The translations under genes were made by a program, and so were the position numbers. Positions 33,237 through 39,134 of a stretch of 64,000 nucleotides of DNA are shown here, one piece after another. This DNA comes from Allobosea sp. TND4EK4 (GTDB taxonomy: Bacteria > Pseudomonadota > Alphaproteobacteria > Rhizobiales > Beijerinckiaceae). The notes under the pieces are model-generated. The model was not told the DNA's origin. It did no database searches and was given only the letters and a program-made list of their open reading frames with translations. Numbering within the stretch: the first letter of the stretch is position 1; each line of letters begins with the position of its first letter. Location: assembly GCF_900156025.1 (NCBI RefSeq), contig NZ_FTMO01000001.1:682001-746000 (forward strand), in the 5' to 3' direction.

Positions 33237-34613
33237 GTGAAGATAACAGAGAGCGAAAGGCGTCGCTCCGCGAGTCGGCCTTTCGTTCCGTGTCGCCGGG
33301 ACGGGTTCGTCGCTTTGAGTCATTTGCGTCTTCATAGACACAGGCGTGGCAAGTCGCGGCTCGGGCTGCGGTGGGCCGCCGTGACAACGGCGCCCTGGGT
33401 CTTGTCCGCCGGTCTGCTGGTTTCCTTCACGGCCTCGGCCGGCCAGAACTTCGGCCCCAATGGCCTGCCCTCCAGCCAGATTGGCCGCGTCGCGCCCGGA
33501 CAGGCGTCCGAACTCGCCGAGGGGCCGTCGATGCTGGTGGCGGCCAGCGCCTTCCGGCTGCCAGGCCTCGCGCTCAGCTCGGCGATCATCCGCACGCGCC
33601 TCTCGTTCGAGGATCCGGAGCGACGCATCGTCGTCGATCCGCGCCAGCCGCGCGAGGATCTGAAGCGCGCGGCCGGCGGCTTTCCGCAGGTGAACCGCAC
33701 GGCCAAGGGCGACATGCTGCCGAGCCTGAGGCCTGGCCTGTCGGGGCATCCTTCCGTCGAGCTTGAACAGGTCGTTTTCGGCGACACGCAGCCGAAGCTG
33801 ATCTCCGGCGGCTTCCTGTCCGACATCGCTCGCAACGGCGAGGTCGATGGCCCGCCGACCGGCTTCGAGCCCTACGCGATCGACGAGGGCCTCACCGATC
33901 CGGCGCTGTCCGATTCCTCCCCCGTCTCATTGAAGCCGAAGATCATCTCGGCGCGGCAGGCAGAGCTGCATCTGGAGAGCATCGACGGCTCCTCGCCTCT
34001 GGTACCGGCTGCGGTCCAGCGAAACTCGTCCACGCCCAGCTCGCGCATCGCGATGGCCGAGACGACGCCTGCCGCCTTCTCCGGCCATGTCGCCCGCCCC
34101 GGCGAGGGCCGGATCGCCCCGATGTCGGCGCCTGCCTCGCGCGATCTACGCCTGGCGCTGCCGGGCGAGCGGCAGATCTATACCGGGCTGATCGCGCCGC
34201 AGGACATGGCGCGCGAGCAGCGCTGCCTCGCCGAAGCGGTCTATTTCGAAGCCCGCTCGGAATCGGCCGAGGGCCAGGCGGCCGTCGCGCAGGTCGTGCT
34301 GAACCGGGCCAAGAGCGGGCTCTATCCGAGCAGCATCTGCGGCGTCGTCTACCAGAACTCGAACCGCTACCTCTCCTGCCAGTTCACCTTCACCTGCGAG
34401 GGCAAGTCGCTGCGCATCACCGAGCCGGCACCCTGGCGCGACGCCGTCCGCATCGCGCGCGAGGTCTATGAGGGCACGACCTATCTTGCCGAAGTCGGCG
34501 CGTCGACGCATTACCACGCGCGCTATGTCCGGCCGGGCTGGGCGAAGCGGCTGAAGAAGATGGATACGATCGGCCAGCACGTCTTCTATCAGCTCAAGCC
34601 CGGGCAGACCTGA
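33237..34613 (+). CDS. SleB-like cell wall hydrolase (Hydrolase_2 family)
   Basis: This 458-residue protein has an N-terminal basic stretch, one membrane/signal segment ('TTAPWVLSAGLLVSFTASAG', about residues 49-68), a long variable middle part and a C-terminal hydrolase domain (about 330-455). The domain shows 'REQRCLAEAVYFEARSESAE', 'QVVLNRAKSGLYPSSICGVV', 'YLSCQFTFTCEG' and 'ASTHYHARYVRPGW', as in SleB/CwlJ-type amidase or lytic enzymes. The Glu of 'AVYFEAR' is the likely catalytic residue. It probably acts on peptidoglycan in the periplasm. The start GTG 33237 has a weak ribosome site; a later start before the membrane segment is possible. Confidence 0.87.
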   Translation: MKITESERRRSASRPFVPCRRDGFVALSHLRLHRHRRGKSRLGLRWAAVTTAPWVLSAGLLVSFTASAGQNFGPNGLPSSQIGRVAPGQASELAEGPSMLVAASAFRLPGLALSSAIIRTRLSFEDPERRIVVDPRQPREDLKRAAGGFPQVNRTAKGDMLPSLRPGLSGHPSVELEQVVFGDTQPKLISGGFLSDIARNGEVDGPPTGFEPYAIDEGLTDPALSDSSPVSLKPKIISARQAELHLESIDGSSPLVPAAVQRNSSTPSSRIAMAETTPAAFSGHVARPGEGRIAPMSAPASRDLRLALPGERQIYTGLIAPQDMAREQRCLAEAVYFEARSESAEGQAAVAQVVLNRAKSGLYPSSICGVVYQNSNRYLSCQFTFTCEGKSLRITEPAPWRDAVRIAREVYEGTTYLAEVGASTHYHARYVRPGWAKRLKKMDTIGQHVFYQLKPGQT

Positions 34614-34634
34614 TCGCTCGAATGCGAGCGATTT
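34613..34634 (+). terminator. Possible terminator of the cell wall hydrolase gene
   Basis: ATCGCTCG-AATG-CGAGCGAT is a perfect 8-bp stem that begins in the stop codon and is followed by TT. The T-run is short, so it may only be a 3' mRNA stem. Confidence 0.5.
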
Positions 34635-34689
34635 CGTTGACGAGGCGGCCATCTGGGTAAAGCGGGCACCCCGGCGCCATTTGGTTAAT

Positions 34690-34715
34690 TTTACCTTGTT
34701 TTAGCGTTTACCTTG
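34690..34715 (+). promoter_or_regulatory. Direct repeats TTTACCTTG x2, 17-bp period
   Basis: TTTACCTTG occurs at 34690-34698 and again at 34707-34715, within an AT-rich stretch 80 bp before the repeat-protein gene. Short direct repeats at about 1.5 to 2 helical turns are often sites for a tandem-binding regulator. Confidence 0.35.
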
Positions 34716-34794
34716 CGTTCATCACTTCAAACCGGCTTTCTGACCCCAACGACACGGCGCGCGGCGCCTGGCACGACAGGGTCAAGGCTTGGAC

Positions 34795-35385
34795 ATGATG
34801 GGTTCGCGTTCTTCGCGGCTGTTGGCCGCCTCGATCTTCACGACGGCGATGCTCGCAGGAATGGGCGCGGCCCAGGCGGGCGGCTGCCGCGGCTCCGCCT
34901 GCTATAATCTCGTCACGTCGCCGCCGGTCTATGGCAGCATCGACGAGACCGTGCAGGTCCGTCCGGGCCGCACACAGCATCGCGTCGTGCCCGCCGAATA
35001 CGAGACCGTGACCGACACGGTCATGATCGCTCCCGAGCGCCGCATTCCGCATTACCGTTCGCCGGTCTACGAGACCGTCACGGAGAAGGTGATGATCTCC
35101 GGCCCCGGCCGCCGCTGGGATGTCAGTCGCGATGCCTATGGCAACATGGTCGGCTGCTGGGTCGAGGTGCCGGCGCAATACGGCTACCGCAGCCGCCGCG
35201 TCGAGGTGTCGCCGGCGAGCGTCGATTATCAGACGGTCCCGGCCGTCTACACGCAGCGCCAGCGCAAGGTGATGGTGCGTCCGACCGAGGTCGTGCGGGA
35301 AGAGATCCCGGCCGTCTACGAGACGCGTCAGCGCCAGGTGCTGGTCAGCCCCGGTGCGCAATACTGGTCCCGCGCCCGCTATTGA
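34795..35385 (+). CDS. Secreted protein built of 23-residue-spaced repeats, function unknown
   Basis: This 196-residue protein has a signal peptide (residues 1 to about 28, 'AGMGAAQA' before the cleavage site). The mature chain has six copies of a 15-residue unit P-x-x-Y-x6-V-x-V-x-P starting near residues 43, 66, 89, 126, 149 and 172. The spacing is 23 except for one 37-residue gap that holds 'YGNMVGCWVEV'. Examples are PAEYETVTDTVMIAP and PAVYETRQRQVLVSP. Cysteines at about 31, 36 and 121 could form a disulfide. It ends 'YWSRARY'. ATG 34795 follows AAGG; ATG 34798 is also possible. A periplasmic or surface structural role is a guess from the repeats. Confidence 0.8.
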   Translation: MMGSRSSRLLAASIFTTAMLAGMGAAQAGGCRGSACYNLVTSPPVYGSIDETVQVRPGRTQHRVVPAEYETVTDTVMIAPERRIPHYRSPVYETVTEKVMISGPGRRWDVSRDAYGNMVGCWVEVPAQYGYRSRRVEVSPASVDYQTVPAVYTQRQRKVMVRPTEVVREEIPAVYETRQRQVLVSPGAQYWSRARY

Positions 35386-35402
35386 GCGGTTTTACAGATC
35401 GA

Positions 35403-35436
35403 TCATCGTGACCCGGCCCGTTCGGGCGCACGATGA
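35403..35436 (+). ncRNA. Stem-loop between the repeat-protein gene and its terminator (possible 3' UTR RNA)
   Basis: TCATCGTG (35403-35410) pairs with CACGATGA (35429-35436) around a GC-rich loop. With the strong terminator 50 bp further on it makes a structured region of about 110 nt after the stop codon. It could be a 3' UTR or a small RNA; no separate promoter is evident. Confidence 0.3.
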
Positions 35437-35484
35437 CCCAGGAGTTTCGATGTAGACCCTATACCCACGGAAAAGACCACTTCG

Positions 35485-35509
35485 CCCCGGCCTCGCGCCG
35501 GGGTTTTTT
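35485..35509 (+). terminator. Rho-independent terminator
   Basis: CCCCGG-CCTCGCG-CCGGGG followed by six T. This is a clear intrinsic terminator on the plus strand, 100 bp after the repeat-protein stop codon. Confidence 0.9.
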
Positions 35510-35547
35510 CTTGGGTGGAGGTATGCAGATTCTGCTGACGACCGGAC

Positions 35548-35650
35548 AGCATTCTCGGGCGCAGCGACGCGAAGACCCGAGAACCTCGGGACGTGAAGGC
35601 AGCGGCGCCTCGTTCGGAAAGAGATGCTCGGGCCAAGCCCGAGCATGACG
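35548..35650. repeat. Intergenic two-hairpin repeat, type A, copy 4 (variant left arm)
   Basis: The left arm has an enlarged loop: ATTCTCGGG, about 14 unrelated bases, then GACCCGAGAA. The right arm (35623-35650, GATGCTCGGGCCAAGCCCG...) is intact, with a perfect ATGCTCGGG/CCCGAGCAT stem. It lies between the terminator and the convergent membrane-protein gene. Confidence 0.8.
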
Positions 35651-35656
35651 CGCTCG

Positions 35657-35923
35657 TCAGAGGTAGCGCTCGCCGAGCAGGAAGACGCAGACGCCGATGA
35701 CGAAGGCGAGAAAACGGCCGGGCATGCCAACCAGCGTGCCGGGCGCGCGGCCGGCGGCGTAACCGGCCGCCAGTTCCGCAAGGCCGAGGCCGAGCAGCAC
35801 GATCACGAACGGTGGAAACGCGCCGTCGCGCGCGACGAGGCCGGATTTCGCGGCCCAGGCCACGGCTGCGCCCAGCATGGCGCCGAGCGCGATGAAGAGC
35901 AGTTCGCTGCGCGTCAGCCGCAT
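35657..35923 (-). CDS. Small integral membrane protein, unknown
   Basis: This 88-residue protein is almost wholly hydrophobic with three predicted membrane helices ('LLFIALGAMLGAAVAWAA', 'FVIVLLGLGLAELAAGYAAG', 'FLAFVIGVCVFLLG'). It has no catalytic motif. ATG 35923 lies 7 bp after the infA stop codon, so the two are probably cotranscribed. Its function is unknown. Confidence 0.7.
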   Translation of the reverse strand: MRLTRSELLFIALGAMLGAAVAWAAKSGLVARDGAFPPFVIVLLGLGLAELAAGYAAGRAPGTLVGMPGRFLAFVIGVCVFLLGERYL

Positions 35924-35930
35924 CGCCTGA

Positions 35931-36200
35931 TCAGCGACGACGGAAGTTCTGGCGCGGCGGACCGCCCGGCGCGGGACCCGCCGTCTTCTGGCGGAAATTG
36001 ATGCGGCCACGATCGAGATCGTAGGGCGACATCTCGACGATGACGCGGTCACCCGCGATGGTGCGGATGCGGTTCTTCTTCATCTTGCCGGCGGCATAAG
36101 CCAGAATGACATGGTCGTTGTCGAGCTTGACCCGGTAATTGCCGTCCGGCAGCACTTCGACCACCGTCCCGTCGAATTCAAGCAGTTCTTCTTTCGCCAT
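35931..36200 (-). CDS. infA: Translation initiation factor IF-1 (C-terminally extended, probable second copy)
   Basis: This 89-residue S1-domain protein binds the A site of the 30S subunit during initiation. '[20 protein letters not shown]', '[19 protein letters not shown]' and '[16 protein letters not shown]' match IF-1. The last 17 residues ('[17 protein letters not shown]') are a basic tail absent from the 72-residue E. coli protein. The canonical rhizobial IF-1, as I recall it, reads differently ('RMRKNRIRVL...DKVLVEM'), so this is probably a paralogue. It sits 81 bp after a cold-shock-type helicase gene on the same strand. Confidence 0.9.
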   Translation of the reverse strand: MAKEELLEFDGTVVEVLPDGNYRVKLDNDHVILAYAAGKMKKNRIRTIAGDRVIVEMSPYDLDRGRINFRQKTAGPAPGGPPRQNFRRR

Positions 36201-36281
36201 CTGTCGTCCTTCGTGAGCCCTGGTGCGCTGAGGGCGAGCCGCTTCCAAGGAAGCACGCCCGCCCATTAAGCCGTTCGCGCG

Positions 36282-37763
36282 TCAGCGCGCGCGCCGCCGG
36301 GCGCCGTTGGTGCTTGGTTGCTGTGTTCTTTGCTGCAAGAACGCGACGCCGCCAAGTCCTTCTTTCGCGGAAGGCCCGTCTTTTCGCGGCTGGTGCTCGC
36401 CGCGCGGAGCCCGCTCCGGCTGGCGCGGCCGCGGCGCGTGCTCCTGCCGCTCGGGCTGGCTGCTGCGCTGGCCGCCCTGCTCCGGCCTGGCGCCCTGGCG
36501 CGGCTGGCCGCCCTGGGGACGGGCCGATTGCTGGCCCTGCGGCCGGCCTTGCCCACGCCCGCCACCGTTCTGCTGCTGGCTGCGGCCGCCGCCACGCTGG
36601 TTCTGAGGCGGCTTCTTCGGCGTGCGGCCATCCCAATACGGAACTTCACCGATGGGAGTCGGCGAGATGCCCGTCAGCTTCTCGATCGCCGCGAGATCGC
36701 CCCGCTCTTCCGGCGTGCAGAAGGCGATGGCGATGCCGGTCGCACCCGCGCGGGCCGTGCGGCCGATGCGATGGACATAGCTTTCCGGCACGTTCGGCAG
36801 GTCGTAGTTCACGACATGGCTGATACCGTCGACATCGATGCCGCGGGCGGCGATGTCGGTGGCGACGAGGATCCGCAACGAGCCGTCGCGGAAGGCACCG
36901 AGGGCGCGCTCGCGCTGGCCCTGGCTCTTGTTGCCATGGATCGCCGCCGCGTCGATGCCTGCCTGCTCAAGCTGGCGCACGACCTTGTCGGCGCCGTGCT
37001 TGGTGCGGGTGAAGACGATGGCGCGCTCGAGTTCCGGCACGTTGAGCGTCCGGTTCAGCAGCGATGGCTTGTTGCCGGGCTCGGTGAAGATGACGCGCTG
37101 TTCGATCTTCTCGGCCGTGGTGGCGACGGGCGTCACCGCAACCTCGACCGGGCTGGTCAGATAGGCGGAAGCGATATCGCGGATCGGCTTCGGCATGGTC
37201 GCCGAGAAGAGCAGCGTCTGGCGCTCCTTCGGGATCAGGGTCGAAATCCGGCGCAGCGCGTGGATGAAGCCGAGATCGAGCATCTGGTCGGCCTCGTCGA
37301 GGACGAGGAACTCGATCTCGCGCAGCGAGACGGCGCGCTGGTCGACGAGGTCGAGCAGGCGGCCCGGCGTCGCGACGAGGATGTCGATCTTGTCGCCGAG
37401 CGCGCGGATCTGCTTGCCGACGGGCACGCCGCCGAAGATCACCGTCGATTTCAGCGTGGTGAACTGGGCATAGGCGCGGACAGAGGCCTCGATCTGGGCG
37501 GCCAGCTCACGCGTCGGCGACAGCACCAGCACGCGCACGGCACGCGGCGATGGCCGCTTCGGCGTGGCGAGCAGCTTGTGCAGCATCGGGAGGGTGAAGG
37601 CGGCTGTCTTGCCGGTTCCGGTCTGGGCGGCGCCGAGCAGGTCGCGGCCCTGAAGAATGTGGGGGATCGCCTGGGCCTGGATCGGCGTGGGCGTTTCATA
37701 ACCTTCGGCCGCGAGCGCCTTGAGAAGGGGCTCGGCGAGACCGAGATCGGTAAATTTGGTCAA
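36282..37763 (-). CDS. rhlE: DEAD-box RNA helicase, RhlE type
   Basis: This 493-residue helicase has the Q motif ('YETPTPIQAQAIPHILQGRD'), motif I 'AQTGTGKTA', Ia 'PTRELAAQ', II 'DEAD' in 'LVLDEADQMLDLGF', III 'SAT', then domain 2 with 'TDIAARGIDVDG' (V) and 'HRIGRTARAG' (VI). The C-terminal 110 residues are a Gly/Gln/Arg/Pro-rich tail, typical of RhlE-like proteins and likely to bind RNA. I prefer TTG 37763 because GGAAAG lies upstream and the preceding codons are not conserved. It forms a leftward group between cspA and infA. Confidence 0.93.
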   Translation of the reverse strand: MTKFTDLGLAEPLLKALAAEGYETPTPIQAQAIPHILQGRDLLGAAQTGTGKTAAFTLPMLHKLLATPKRPSPRAVRVLVLSPTRELAAQIEASVRAYAQFTTLKSTVIFGGVPVGKQIRALGDKIDILVATPGRLLDLVDQRAVSLREIEFLVLDEADQMLDLGFIHALRRISTLIPKERQTLLFSATMPKPIRDIASAYLTSPVEVAVTPVATTAEKIEQRVIFTEPGNKPSLLNRTLNVPELERAIVFTRTKHGADKVVRQLEQAGIDAAAIHGNKSQGQRERALGAFRDGSLRILVATDIAARGIDVDGISHVVNYDLPNVPESYVHRIGRTARAGATGIAIAFCTPEERGDLAAIEKLTGISPTPIGEVPYWDGRTPKKPPQNQRGGGRSQQQNGGGRGQGRPQGQQSARPQGGQPRQGARPEQGGQRSSQPERQEHAPRPRQPERAPRGEHQPRKDGPSAKEGLGGVAFLQQRTQQPSTNGARRRAR

Positions 37764-37937
37764 GAAAGATCTTTCCGGACGCCGTGATGCAAGGGGCGCA
37801 TGTGGGATTCGGCTGCGCCGCAGCCTCGCATTCGGCCTGATATCGAAATTCGGACCCGCCGGCGAACCGCTAGCCACAGCGCCGGAGGGCTTGTCGTCAA
37901 AGGGGAGCGGCTATGAGCGCCGCTCCGGCCGGTCGCC

Positions 37938-38147
37938 TCAGGCGATGGCGAGGTTGCCGGCCGAGGTCTTGCCGGTCTTGCGGTCGGCGATCATCTCGAA
38001 GGAGACGACCTGGCCTTCCTGCAGCTCGCGCAGGCCGGCGCGCTCGACGGCGCTGATGTGGACGAACACGTCCTGGCCGCCGTTCTCAGGGGTGATGAAG
38101 CCGTAGCCCTTGGTGGAATTGAACCACTTCACAGTGCCCTTGTTCAT
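37938..38147 (-). CDS. cspA: Cold-shock protein, CspA family
   Basis: This 69-residue single OB-fold nucleic acid-binding protein carries RNP1 'KGYGFITPE' and RNP2 'DVFVHISAV'. It acts as an RNA chaperone that melts mRNA structure. ATG 38147 follows AAGGAATA. The upstream minus-strand leader is unusually long if the promoter at 38324-38352 is real, as in cold-induced csp mRNAs. The helicase gene follows on the same strand after 174 bp. Confidence 0.94.
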   Translation of the reverse strand: MNKGTVKWFNSTKGYGFITPENGGQDVFVHISAVERAGLRELQEGQVVSFEMIADRKTGKTSAGNLAIA

Positions 38148-38323
38148 AGGGGGTATTCCTTACGTTTCAGATCCGCGTGGCGATGAAGACATGACGCGAC
38201 GCGCGGACGCCTCGCCATGGCCTTGTAGCGATGTGTGGTGGATCTGATTCGTGACCGCGCCGGCTTAGAACCGACACGGTAGGAGTGGCCAGAACCCGGC
38301 CGCATCTCGTCTTACGCTTCCCC

Positions 38324-38352
38324 CTATAGCGCAAAATCACGCCGCGGTCCAG
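38324..38352 (-). promoter_or_regulatory. Possible promoter of cspA with long leader
   Basis: On the minus strand, CTGGAC (38352-38347), a 17-bp spacer and CTATAG (38329-38324) resemble an alphaproteobacterial housekeeping promoter. Transcription from it would give a 5' leader of about 165 nt, a common feature of cold-regulated csp genes. Confidence 0.4.
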
Positions 38353-38414
38353 TGCGCGCCCGTTTCCACCGGCGCGAGGAAAAAGGGCGGTGTCCATCGA
38401 CCGGCGGCGAAAGC

Positions 38415-39125
38415 TCAGTCCTCGCCGCGCAGGCCGTCGAGCAGCACCGGGAGCGACCCAAGATCCGGCAGGCGCCGGTAGCGCGCCGCATTGGCCGGCT
38501 CCTCCGCATGCTCGACCACCCAGGTGAGCTCGTGCGGAATATGGACCGCCCAGGACCCGGCCTCCAGGGCCGGCAGGATGTCGGATTTCAGGGAGTTGCC
38601 GACCATCATCGCGCGCTCAGCGCCGTCTCCATGCCGATCGAAAATCCGCCGGTAGGTATGGGCCAGCTTGTCGCTGACGATCTCGACCGCGTCGAACAGC
38701 TCGCCAAGACCTGACTGGGCGAGCTTGCGCTCCTGATCGAAGAGATCGCCCTTGGTGATGAGGACGAGGCGGTAATCGCCCGACAGCGCGTTCAGCGTCT
38801 CACGGACCCGGGGCAGCGTCTCGACCGGATGCGCCGCCATCTCGCGCCCCGCCGCCAGGATCTCGCCGATCACCGAGGCAGGCACCTGCCCGCGCGTGAT
38901 CTCGATAGCGGTCTCGATCATCGAGAGGACGAAGCCCTTGATGCCGAAGCCGTAGAAGCCGAGGTTGCGCTTCTCGGCCTCCAGCAGGCGCCCGGAAATC
39001 TCGGCGGCCTCGCCATGCGCGCCGAGCAGCGCGACAAAGCGCTCCTCGGTCAAGCGGAAGAACTGCTCGTTCTGCCAGAGCGTGTCGTCGGCATCAAAGC
39101 CGATGGTGGTCAGCTTCGACGACAT
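38415..39125 (-). CDS. HAD superfamily hydrolase
   Basis: This 236-residue phosphatase-like protein has motif I 'IGFDADDTLWQNEQFF' (nucleophile Asp10, acid Asp12), motif II 'VLITKGDLFDQERKL', and motif III/IV 'MMVGNSLKSDILPALEAGSW'. The helical cap inserted after motif I (residues about 18-100) makes it a C1-type HAD, like haloacid dehalogenases and nucleotidases. It begins 9 bp after the ppdK stop codon on the same strand. The substrate is not known. Confidence 0.88.
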   Translation of the reverse strand: MSSKLTTIGFDADDTLWQNEQFFRLTEERFVALLGAHGEAAEISGRLLEAEKRNLGFYGFGIKGFVLSMIETAIEITRGQVPASVIGEILAAGREMAAHPVETLPRVRETLNALSGDYRLVLITKGDLFDQERKLAQSGLGELFDAVEIVSDKLAHTYRRIFDRHGDGAERAMMVGNSLKSDILPALEAGSWAVHIPHELTWVVEHAEEPANAARYRRLPDLGSLPVLLDGLRGED

Positions 39126-39134
39126 GCGGGCTGC

